A stretch of DNA of 64,000 nt from Eutreptiella sp. 'Long Island Sound 2002' (Eukaryota; Euglenozoa; Euglenophyceae; Eutreptiales; Eutreptiaceae), in the NCBI GenBank assembly GCA_964036045.1, contig OZ038380.1:189000694-189064693 (forward strand), given 5' to 3'. The stretch's first letter is position 1. Each line of letters begins with the position of its first letter. This document shows positions 24,101-36,100 of the stretch, in pieces. Under the pieces are notes generated by a model. It saw only the letters and a list, made by a program, of their open reading frames with translations, had not been told where the DNA came from and made no database searches. The position numbers and the translations under genes were made by a program.

Positions 24101-27100
24101 ATACACTATGGAGTATGCATGTGCATGTATTGTACTCCTCTGCGGACGGCAAGGGTGGTTATGTAGCCACTTTGACTGATCCCCCGCTTTGGGGACCCCG
24201 GATGGCGGTGGGTCTGTAGCAACTTAGCTCAATGGCATCCATCACCATATGCAGGCTCTCTATTACGCTCTCAATGGCATTCGTCTTTGTTCTCCTCAGG
24301 AGCCTGTTCTCTGTGGGCATTTTCCAGAGAGGCTTGACGCTCCCCCCCCTCTTCCCTTGATGCATGTATCTTGGCCCACACAAAGGCGGCGGGAGGGGGA
24401 AGGGCGGCTGCTGGGTCTCATCGTGCATGAGACCCTGTGTGACGTGACGTGCCTCGCCGCCGATGTGCCAATCTGCGCTCTGCAGCCCAAGCCCCATGAA
24501 GACACCGAAGCACAGAAGCTGCAGCACGTGCAGCTCAGCCAGGCCCTGCAACAGAAGGAACTGGAGTGCCTGGAGGCCCAGGACCAGGTACGGTACCGGT
24601 GCCCCGAGGGGTGCAGATGGGGCAGGGCCTGTGCGTCTGTCGGGGGGTGCCACGGCCACTGGGAACTCGGAGTGGCAGGGCTGTGCGGACCCTCGGGGCG
24701 GCCCAGTCCCCACAGTCTATCCCAGACCCATGCCCAGGGCTCCTTTGGACAACTCAGGACCACGATGTGTGTGTGGGGGGGGGGGGGGGAAGGTCCCACA
24801 CCACCCACCACCCCCAACCCCCACCCCTTAAAAGATTGGGCCCAATTTCCAGGCCTTTGGCCCATCAAATATTTTCTCTGGCGCCTTTGGCCTTTGGCGC
24901 CAATGTCATATTTTCTTCGGCGCCTTCGGCGCCTCTAAAAACCAGCACCACCCGGGGGGGGGGGGGGGCGGCTGGACCCCCGCCCCCCCCATCCCATCCC
25001 CGTACCCCATCCCCCCCACCCCCCCTTTCAAGAGGAGCCCTGCCCATGACCCCTGTGTGTGTACTTGTGTCACATTGTGGCCCCCCAGGCCGCCAGTGAT
25101 GACATTACGCCGGTGCACCACTGCCGGTTGTGTTCAGTGGTCCAGCTGGCCTGCATACCATCCCACCCTGTACCCCATGCGCCCGTGGTTTTGTGTGGTG
25201 CAGGGGGGGGGGCTTCGCCAGGGGACAACTTCGTGGGGAAAACTTCGCTTTTCAGACTTTCCCCGCGGAATTTTTTGCGCAATTTGACAATTGGTTGGCA
25301 GTGACAGGTTGTCCCATCTTGGGCTCTCTCTGGTGCTCCAAATGGTTTGCTTCCCTGACTTTCACAAGTGTTACCTGCCTATGGTTTCTGTTGGCACTAT
25401 GCTATTTGTCTTTTGTCCCAGCCACTGCATGTTGGGCAGCTGTACTTTATGACATGTGCACCAGTGATGAAATGAAAAGAATGGGGGGCAAAAAATACCA
25501 ATTGCACACCTGAAAAGATAAAGAGCAAGGCCCAGGAACTCCACATTGTCCGCAAGGAACCAAGGGTTGGGGGTGTGACGAAATTTTCCCCTGACGAAAA
25601 TTTCCCCTCCGGTGTCTGATGGCCCTGCATCGAAATTGGAGGTGTGACGAAGTTTTCCCCGTCAAAGTTGTCCCCAGGCGAAGTCCCCCCCCCCCCTGTA
25701 TTTGTATTTATTTTCGGCCATGCCGGTAATGCATGGTGTCTTTATCCGACACTGATTGCTGATGTCTGACTGACAGCTACTGACTGTGATTGTCTGACTA
25801 ATGTAGTCAGACATGATGTTCTGTTTTCTGTTTCAGACACAGTGTGTGTCTTGAGGTTTAACCAGGTTTGGCATAGAGAATAAAGATGCACTTATGCCTG
25901 ACTGTGGAGTGCATTACCTCAGGTTTGCATTTGTCTGTTTTTTAATTAGGTCACACCCCCCCCCCCCCCCTTGTATTTGTTCCTAGAACCCAGAGGCCTT
26001 GTGGTGGATCAACCTTGGGAGGCGGGCGGAGTGGGTGCAAGCCGATATTCCATTTGGGTGCCGAAAGGTTGGTTTCATATACCCTAGTGGTCGAATCCCA
26101 GCAAACCGGCTCAGGATGATGCACTGGTCGAAACACCCATTGAACTAGCTAGGGGTGGATGACAGTCCACTACCGCGCAGCACCGCTGGTGCCCAGTGCC
26201 ATGTGTTTTGGATCACCTGTTGGGGGGGGGGGGGGGGCTGCTGGGGTCATTCTGGGGGAAGTGTGCTGAGGGGCCAGGCATGCTCCAGTCGGACCCTAAA
26301 GCCCCTGTTTGGCCCGGATGGCCCTGTGCCTGTCCATCGCTGTGCGAACATGCCCACTCGCTGGCGACATTGCGTGCCCTTGGCCACACTGCCCTCATCC
26401 CCCATGCGCCTGTTTGGGTGCTGGGCGGGTCCCCGTGCCCATGCCCGGCCAGAACATGCCGCAGCCATGGATCTGCAGGCGTCCCGGCGGTGTGCCCTGG
26501 GCCCTGCATGAGACACTGTGTGCTGCGCCGCATGGACTACTGGCGATGCGCAGTGGGACACGCCTGCAGTGTGGCATTGTGTGCTGGCCTCGGTGCGGGA
26601 CGATGTGCACTGGGCCTTGTACCGGCGGGGGTGGGGGTTAAGGAATAGGCGACATGTGGCACAGCAAAGTGTACCAGATTTTGCCACGGCATTTGAAGGA
26701 CCGAAGCCATTGCGGAAATAGCAGCACCCATCCAGAAGCCAGCAGTCGCGGTGCATGCATGTTCTTGTGCCACAGTCTGGGAAGTGGGCACCCAATCTCC
26801 CAATCGCCCCCCCCCCATTTGGTGTGCTGTGGGCCCTGCAGTGGGTTGTGCTCTGCAGTTGAGGGGCGCCCAGTCCGAAATCGAGCGTCTGAAGGCGGAG
26901 GTCAGTGCCGCGCAGCAGAAGGCGGAAGCAGCGCTGGCGGAGGGTGCCCAGGGCCTCCGGGAGGCAGAGCACCTGCACTCCGACAACGACAAGTTGAGGG
27001 CGGAGCTGGCGCAACTGAAGTCTGATCTGTTGGAGCTGGAGGCGGACCACACGCAGCGGCAGTCCGACATGGCGGACCTGGAGATCAAGCTCACGCAGGT

Positions 27101-30100
27101 GTGCCTTCGCTGCATGCGGCAAAGGGCACCCCGTTGTGTGTGGCCTGACTGGGAATGCCGATGCTGGCCCTACTGCCGATGCAACTGCGGTGGTGGTTGC
27201 TGCCCATGCCACTGCGGATGCTGATCGCCAGCGGAATGGGCTACGCATTGATATGGCACAGCCCCTGCCACATCGGGGTGCGGTGGTGCAGTGAAGGAAT
27301 ATTCTTACTCAGTTTTGTACTGAAAAAAAATTTGTTATTTCAGAAACCGAGCAAACAAATTTTCATCAACACTTTTTCTGAGTCTTTTACCGGAGTTTTC
27401 ACTCAGTTTCAAAACTGAGTAAAAACACCCAAGATATCATAAACCGAGCAAAAGCTTTTCATTTCTCCCCTTCAAAACCGAGTAAAAATTTTCAAAAGGA
27501 AAACTCAGTTTTACCTCTACGCCCTGAAGGGCCCTCGTACATGTGTCGAAGACCTCTCTGTTAGGATCGAACACAGAGTGTTGCATGTGATGCCGCAGTC
27601 AAACCCCGGACACAAGGAGACGGTTTTGTGACTCAGCACAGAAAGAATGGTGCCTATCGGGTGTACGAAGTCGCAACAGAAGGAATGCGACTCCGCAACA
27701 ACTGCACGGCTACCGAGCGTCTCTGCTGACCTTTGCAATGATTGCGGGGAAAGTGCAACAGCAAGATGCCGTTCACTGCAGCCGCTTCACAAGCGTGGAT
27801 AACCCCCCCGCCTTGTGCAAGCGACGTGTTGTCCAGAGGGTGACGACCGCCGTCAGATGATTGCCAGGCTACTTCTTGTCCAAGCTAATGGGCGCACAGG
27901 TTGGTCTGTCGTAGGTCGCCGTTGTGTTGTGCGTGTGTTTACATGCCGCGCACGACGTGCGCCCCGGCTCAGCTACTGGGGGGTGGGACCCGGTGGGTGG
28001 CTTGGACAACGGGAGCAAGCCCCCCCCTCTCTTTGCCTGCCATTTTCTGGTGAGTGTCCTATCCACCGGCATCTTCATGTCCCATTTTTTCTGACAGAAA
28101 GGTCATTATGGTCTTGTAGGCCACTGACAAGCCAATTGTTCTTCTGCGCTTTGTGTCGACTGCCTCTTTTGCACACGTGCAATAGCCCAGACTTCCTTTT
28201 GGGGGGTTGTAGCGACTTGTGGCGCTGTCATCAACGATTTGCGAAATGAAAACGCGTTTGGTCATTCGCAAACAAGCAGTGGTCGGCAGGAATCAAGTGT
28301 GGGCGCGGTGGTACACAGGCAGACTCATGTTGCAAAATGCACATGCATTGCCGCAGGCCTACTCCCAGCCCACGGCCGCCACCCCGGACCCAGCTGCCCA
28401 GCAGAGGATGGAGGAGCTGGAGGCTGCCAACACCCGCCTGGAGGCGGATGTCGCGGCCCTTCAGAGCCAACTTGCGCGGACCTACATGCAGCAGCAGCAG
28501 CAGACGGTGTGTGTGCGGTGCCGAGGCGGCGGTGGGGGAGGACTGCGGTCGGTACGGGGACTGCATGCCGCCCACCTCCCATGTGCAGTGCACAGTGCAA
28601 AGGCGATGACGGCAGCAAGCGTCCAGGAGCCTCCAAGAAACAAGAGCAAGCATCAAGAAGCCATTAGGAAATAGCAACAAGCATCCAAAAGGGGCCAAGA
28701 AGTGACAGCAAGCACAGCCTGTAATTAATATGTGGTGGTCGTGGTTGCTGGTGGTTACTTCCGAGTGCTGCTGCTACTGCCACTGCTATCGCGGGTCTCT
28801 GTGTGTCTTGGTCTTAGGGGAGGACAGCCCTTTGCCCAGGCCTCCTGCTCGATCTCATCCCCCGGCCTTTTTCCTCTCAGCCGCCTGCTGCACCTGACGC
28901 TGCTGCACAAGCGAAGGTCGAGGAGCTGCAGAAGGAGGTCGTCAAATTGGAGGCGGACGTGAGTGACTTGCAGGGGAAGTTGGCACAGGTTGTCCTGGGA
29001 GCACACCCCATGGCCCTTAAGCGCCCCATCACCATTGAATGAAGGGGCAATACCCGGCACGAGGATCCTTTTTGTTGGTGTTCACACTGACGTGGGAAGA
29101 TGCAGCATCACTTGGCATGACGCGACATCGTCTGCATTAGTGTGTTCAGTGTGTCGTGGCTCCAAATACTTATTTGAACGAGTTTTACTTTTTGGGGTGA
29201 GCCTCGGGCAAGAGGTTCGCCAATAGTCATGCTGAAATGCCAGACGGCAGGCAAAGCCCTCGACGAACAGCTCTGCGTATCAGTTCCCATCTTCACGCAT
29301 AACATCCTGCATGCTGTGCTTCATAGCAAATCCGTTTGATGCAGCATGTTGTTCTGTTTCGCCAAAGCAGCAGGGGTACCAATGCTTTGTGTGCATCACA
29401 CCTCAAAGGGTTCGCTTTCGATGAGTATCATGCAACAATATGTTGCATGTATGTGGCAGGTATGCTGCACAACATGGGCCGCACACGCCGCACGAATGGT
29501 TGCAGATATGTGCCCAAAGATCTTGCTCGTCCATCTCACTCCGGAATATTTGGGAGAAGTGGGGGGAAATGGGGGAAGGGGGGGGGAATGAGGGAAAATG
29601 GAAAGAAATGGGAAAATGAATGTAAATAGGAACACTAGACATGCATCGTAGCACAACATGGGCACCAGACTTGCATCAGATTTGCCAATGAGTTATCTTT
29701 GCTAGGAGTAGTAGACTGCCTCCTGCACTGTGCACATGTATTGCCGCAGGCCTACTCCCAGCCCCCGGCCGCCACCCCGGACCCAGCCGCCCAGCAGAGG
29801 ATGGAGGAGCTGGAGGCTGCCAACACCCGCCTGGAGGCGGATGTCGCGGCCCTTCAGAGTCAACTTGCGCGGACCTACATGCAGCAGCAGCAGCAGACGG
29901 TGTGTGTGCGGTGCCGAGGCGGCGGTTGGGGAGGGCAGCGGTCGGTACTTGGAGACTGGGCGCCCTCCTTGTCCCACGACAGGCAAAGTGCATCAAGAGC
30001 GTGGTCAGATGGGGTTCGTCATGCCCCCGCCCACATACCTGAGTACCCACGTGTGTAGCGCAGGACACGGGGGCAATGCACCACCTGGACAAGGCCAACT

Positions 30101-33100
30101 TCTCAGGCACAGAAGCATTGCCCCCTCATACCACTGCAACAGAGAAATCCCAACCATTGAGCACTGCTGCTTCGCTCTCTGCCTCGTTCTGGTCACACAA
30201 ATCCCTGGTTCAAACAACGCCCCATCCGCCGGGGTGGCCGGCTCTGGATCCCCCTGTCCCATGGACAGGGCAGGTGGGCGGTGCAGCCTGCTGCCGGACC
30301 CTCGAGTGTGGAAGTGCTCCCCCAATGACAGTGACGAAGGTAGGGACCGAGTTGTACGGAGGAGGGCGCCAATGTGAGAGTGGGCGGCGGGCCTGTGAGC
30401 GAGGAAGATGCGGTCCAGTGCAGTCTCCACCGTCGGGCCCCCTTGGAGCAAGCTTCTCGTTTCGCCCCGTGTCTGCAGACTGACACACGGAAACCGCACC
30501 ACAATCACAAGCCTGGGTGTCTACGGGCGCTCTGCATGGCGAATAGCCACTTGCTTCAAGCAGATCAAGGTCCCTACGCCTACGGCCTTCTGGGCAATAC
30601 TACACAATCGGTGTTTTGGAGTCCTGTGGCCTTGTTCGCAATGCTACACAAGTCGTGTTCAGGAGTACCATTGCCTTGTGCATGTCACTGGGCAGCCAGT
30701 GTTTTGGAGGCCTGTCCCCTTGTCCGCGGCACTGCACAACCACAACCAGCGCTTTGGAGTCCTATGGAGTTGACCACAACATCTGGAATTGAAGATTTCA
30801 GGGACCTCCATGTGGTCTGAGACTGCCTCCCGAGTCTATGCAACACTCCGGTGCCCATTCTTGCAAACAGCAACCGAGGCCTGGGCAAAGGGCTGTCCTC
30901 CCCAAAGACCAAGACACATAGACTGGCAGTACCAGCAGCATTCGGATGCAACCACCAGCGACAACGACCACCACGACCACACAGCCACAACGACAAAACC
31001 ACGAATTGTTGCGGGCGGCAATGACGACACCAAAGGGGGTGGGGGGTTGTGAGTCCCTAACCTCAACCTGAGGGGCCACGCAACAAAGCGTGTATTGTGC
31101 GTCCCTAACCCCAACTCGAGGGGCCACGCAACAGAGCGTGGATTGTGAGTCCCTAATCCCAACTCGAGGGGCCACGCAACAAAGCCCGATCTTATCCCCC
31201 GGCCTCTTTCCTCTCAGCCGCCTGCTGCACCTGACGCTGCTGCACAAGCGAAGATCGAGGAGCTGCAGAAGGAGGTCGTCAAATTGGAGGCGGACGTGAG
31301 TGACTTGCAGGGGAAGTTGGCACAGGTTGTCCTGGGAGCACACCCCATGGCCTTTGAAGCGCCCCATCACCATTGAATGAAGGGGAGATACACGGCACGA
31401 GGACTTGGTGTCCACACCCATCCAGGTGGATGCGAGCAAACCTAAAGCCGCCCACAATGGGATGGCCCTGTGGGGCAAATCATATCGCAGATGCCCATGG
31501 AGCACTTTCAAGCAACACCGTCACACAATCAGGGCTATCCTTAAGAACCCCAATTTTTTTTGGGTTAAGTACAGCCCCTGAAGGAATGCCCCAAAGGACC
31601 ACCAATCGCCAACCTCCAACCGCCACCAACCGCCCACCGCCAACCATCAACCGCCGCCACCCGCCAACTGCCAACCGCCACCAACCGCCAACCATTGTTC
31701 AATCCTGTTTCTGTGGTCCTGTGTCTTGCCCATGTCTTGACCATGAAGCAGAGAGCGTCCCCGTGAACTTTTGTCTCTGTTGGCGTCACGGATCCTTTTT
31801 CTTTTTTTCCTTTCCCTCAAGGACAGCGCTGCTCAGGACCATCGCGAAAGCCCCCCCCCCCCCTACTTCTAGTGGCCGGCCGGCAGGTTGCATGTCGCCG
31901 CTCTGCTCCGTCCCGCTTTGGGGGCCCCACTACAGCGGGGGTGACGTAGCCACTCGACCCCTGAGCGCTTTGGGCAGCCACACCCCACCCACCCGAAGCC
32001 ACCGCTCCTCCAAACGCCCGCATGTGCGCACCTGCCCTCATGGGGATGGGGAGCATGGCCGCCATCGTATGGGTGGCCTCCATGCGGGGCCTGCCTGGTC
32101 CCCCCTTTGGGTGCAGTGCTATGTGCGCCGCCCTTCCACATCTTCATGACGATTCATGACGACCGCCCCCCCCACTGCAGCTGCTGCGTACCAATGCCAA
32201 GAGCCATTTGTACCATCGCTTGCCCCACATCCTCCCGCTGTGCCTCCGCCTCTGCCGCTTGGGGTGCGTGGGGCGACAGCATCCAACGCGCCGTGACGGG
32301 AGGCACAGAGGACAGCCAATGGGAGCAAGTGCACACGGGGCGTTGGGCAATCTTGTGCACGAGCCATACCCAGAAATCTGTGGCCTCTCGATATCTTGGA
32401 TGGCCTTGCGTGGTGTTCTGGAGGTGTTCTCCGGCGTCCGGCGCATTGCATCTTGCATCCTGTGGAATTGGACCAGAAACCCAAGTGCGGGCACCAGGGC
32501 CCCTCCCACGGGGCGGGGCGGGGGTGGAGTGATGAAAGTGGACCAGGTTTACCGGTTGGTTTGACGGGCGTGCGTGTGTTCTGTGGGGACGCACTCGGGG
32601 CTGTGCTTGCGCTTGGGGGGGGAGGTGGGCGGCGGTCCTGGATCTCGATGCTCTTCAATGCGTGGGCCGCCCGGTGCCGGTGCTGGTGATTCTCTGCCAG
32701 CACACGGTCTTGGGTATTCTTAGATGGTGCCTGGGTCACGGCGAGGAAATACCAGTTTCAGGAGCATGGGCCGATTCCTGGATGAAGCGCGGCACTTAGT
32801 GATGTGGTCCACACACAAGACGTGCACATGTGCTGATGTGTGTGCACAGGATAGGAATGTGCTCATTGCCACATGTCCAGGGATGTAGTAGAACGGCTGA
32901 CAACCGCAGGAACTGGGGGGGACCCCCCCCCCCCATGGACCCAGATTTCACAGTGGGAAAAAATGAAATTTACAAAGGGAAATGCTGATTCGGGCCATTT
33001 TTGGTACACAATTTTTTGGGTTTCAGACCCCCCCCCCCCTGCCTCTCTTCTAATACATCCGTGCACAGGCCTACTCCCAGCCCACGGCCGCCACCCCGGA

Positions 33101-36100
33101 CCCAGCCGCCCAGCAGAGGATGGAGGAGCTGGAGGCTGCCAACACCCGCCTGGAGGCGGATGTTGCGGCCCTTCAGAGTCAACTTGCGCGGACCTACATG
33201 CAGCAGCAGCAGCAGACGGTGTGTGTGCGGTGCCGAGGCGGCGGTGGTGGGGAGGGCAGTGGTCGGTACCTGCGTGCATTGTGTGCTGCCTGATCCCTTG
33301 GATCGGCTGCCTTCATCGTCATTGCTGCTTACAAAGGAAGTAAGGGTCAGTCAGGGACAGGGACAAAAATAGGTTTGAATGCCGATGGGGGACTGTGTTC
33401 AAATGTGTCAGATGCAAGTTGCTTGCTGTTTTTTTTGGTGTAAGTCCGGTGTGGAAAAAAAACTTGAAAATGCTATTGTACACGGCCTACACCAAAAAAA
33501 AAAATACACGGCTGATGCCTTTTTTTTTTTTGCTACGTGACTACATCCAACAAAAAAAGTGCACGCAATGTACTGCAAAAGAAAAGATATGCAATTTACG
33601 CTGTTTTGGTTGTGTGACCTACATCCGAAAACAAAAAGTGCACACGGCCTACTATGCCAAAAAACAAAAATGAGTGCTGCCAACATTTCTCTGTTTTGAG
33701 AGGGCTATGCGGCCATTTTCAGTCCTCCTTTGCATGGGGACACCGAGACGGCATGAGTTTCGTAGCCACTTGGATTTCCCCCATCTTTTTCGAGGGTGCT
33801 TGAGAAAGTAGGGTTATGTTGCCATTTGCCCAGATTTGGCCCCTTTCTGATTTTCTCCCCGTGCCGAGCACTAGGGACCCCGAGAAGGTAGGGGTTATGA
33901 AGTGTTTGGCCCAGATTTGGGCCCTTGCAAAGGCAGGGTGTCAAGGATATGTCGCTTATTTTTTTCTGGTCTAGGTTTTGGTGTAGGCATGATTTTCTCC
34001 TCTTGCTGAGCACCGGGGATGTCCGAAAAGGCAGGAGTTATGTAGCCTTTTAGCCCATATATGGGCCTTGTCTGATTTCCCCCCTGTACTTCCTTGATTC
34101 AGCCAATGTTGCAACACCTTTGACAAAACACAGTTTTCCACGCATGCTTGTGCTTTGGGGTTTCAAAAGGATGGTTGGTCATGTGGCTATCGGTCCTTGC
34201 CTCTTTGCAACGAGGTGATTTGCCCATTGGGGAAGCTTGGAGGAAATTGACGTTATCTTTACGCCTTTGCCGAAAGGATTCCTCCGTGAAGCCTTGCGCA
34301 TCATCAATGCGCATCATTGTGGCTGAGTCCCATGCACCATCCCGGGAAATGGATGGGAGGAGGAAGTGACTTGCAGGACGGCTGTGGAATCTCCTCCCGC
34401 ACTATTTTCTTTTCTGGAAAAAGCGGGTTTTTTTCCCATATGCAATGCGACCTACACGCCCACCGACGGTGATCGGGGACTATCGACGGTAATGGTGGAG
34501 CACCAACGGTGATCAGGGACCATCAACAGTAATCGGGGACCGTCAACGGTAATCGGGTATTACCGATGGTGATCGTAGACCACTGACGGTGATGGGGGAC
34601 CACCAACGGTGATCGCAGACCAGCAACAGTGATGGGGGACCACCGACGGTATTCGCAGACCACCAACGGTGATCGGGGACCATCAGCGGTGATCGGGGAC
34701 TAACGACAGTGAGTGCGGACCACCCACGGTAATTCGTGACCACCATCGATGGTGATCCGGGACCACCGATGGTGATTGGGACCACAGACGGTGATTGCAG
34801 ACCACTGACGGTGATCGGGGACCATCAACGGTGATTGGGGACTAACAACAGTGAATGCGGACCACCCACGGTAATTCGGGACCACCATCAACGGTCAGGG
34901 ACAACTGATGGTGATTGGGGACCACGGACGGTGATCGCAGACCACCGGCAGTAATATTGCACACCACCAATGGTGATTGGGGACCACCAACGGTGCGCGC
35001 CAACAAAAAAAGTGCACTCGACTTTTGCCGAAATTTTTTTTTGGTAAAAAAAATACGCGACCCACGCAAAAAAAAGTACATACAATTTACGCTCTTTTCC
35101 GCACCTGACCTACGCTTTCCTCCGTGGAAATGAACACAGCAGCGCTGCACGCCAGTCTGCCTGCCCGATGTGGAGGTGTGGTCAAGGTCGTGGTCGTGCG
35201 TGTGGTGATGATTTGGCATGTAGTTGTAGTTGTGGTGGTCATGGTTGCTGGTGGTTGCATCTGAATGCTGCTGCTATAGTCTATGTGTCTTGGTTTAGGG
35301 GAGGACAGCCCTTTGCCCAGGCCTCGTGCCCAATCTCACGCCTCTTCTCCCTCAGCCGCCTGCTGCATCTGACGCTGCTGCACAAGCGAAGATCGAGGAA
35401 CTGCAGAAGGAGGTCGTCAAATTGGAGGCGGACGTCAGTGACTTGCAGGGGAAGTTGGCACAGGTTGTCCGGGGAGCACACCCCATGGCCCTTAAGCGCC
35501 CCATCACCATTGAATGAAGGGGAGATACATGGCACATTGATCCTTTTTGTTGTTGTCCACACTCACACAACTATCACTTGGCATACTGCGAATGATGCGA
35601 CATTGTCTGCATTAGTGTGTTCAGTGAGTTGTGGCTCCAAGTACCGATTTGAACGAGTTTTACTTTTTTGGGTGAGCCTGGTTTGATCCAGTCAGCTTGG
35701 CAAGAGGATCGCGAATAGTCGTGCTGAATTCTCGGACGGCACGCAGGAGCCCCCGACGAACAGCTCTGCGTATCAGTTCCCATCTTCACGCATAAGATCC
35801 TGCATGCTGTGCTTCATAGCACACCCATTTGATGCAGCATGTTGTTCTGTTTCGCCAAAGCATCCAGGGGTACCAATGCTGTGGTGTGTGTATCATATCT
35901 CGAAGGGTTTGCTTTCGATGAGTATCATGCATCAATATGTTGCATGTATGTGGCAGGTATGCTGCACAACATGGGCCGCACACGCCGCACAAATGGTTGC
36001 AGATATGTGCCCAAAGATCTTGCTTGTCCATCTCACTCCGGAATATTTGGGAGAAGTGGGGGGAAATGGGGGAAAGGGGGGGGGGGAATGAGGTAAAATG

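Larger units (their letters stand above)
24588..26858 (+). other. Intron rich in mobile-element copies
   Basis: It contains the GGCGCCTTTGGC family (24830-24950), foldback element c (25199-25700), the 226-bp element (25731-25956) and a degenerate GTGC-rich stretch (26280-26640). Confidence 0.55.
27099..28356 (+). other. Intron with AT-rich island
   Basis: The AT-rich repeat block is at 27301-27515. 28060-28210 is a dispersed repeat shared with 51760-51905. The rest is unassigned. Confidence 0.5.
29900..31217 (+). other. Intron A2-B2
   Basis: The first 50 bases match the other A introns. 30520-30780 is a degenerate repeat of about 45 bases (GTGTTTTGGAG-CCTGTGGCCTTG). 30870-30990 is an inverted copy of the sequence upstream of B1 and B3. 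31048-31190 is a 48-bp triplication. Confidence 0.6.
31326..33068 (+). other. Intron B2-A3
   Basis: It starts with the 85 bases common to B introns, then the AACCGCC-array repeat (31505-31825). 32170-32270 has a good acceptor and a short non-coil reading frame I do not accept as an exon. It ends with the C-run-bounded element at 32917, which runs almost to the A3 acceptor. Confidence 0.55.
33219..35355 (+). other. Intron A3-B3
   Basis: It contains A/T-run blocks (33430-33670 and 35000-35120, related to each other), four GACCCCGAGAAGG repeats (33745-34060) and the 20-bp array (34466-34990). It ends with the pre-B segment (35205-35355). Confidence 0.6.

Noticed and set aside
32174-32270. Candidate exon after a strong acceptor (CCCACTGCAG)
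   Set aside because: The frame is not coiled coil, the donor is weak and the phase does not fit B2-A3.
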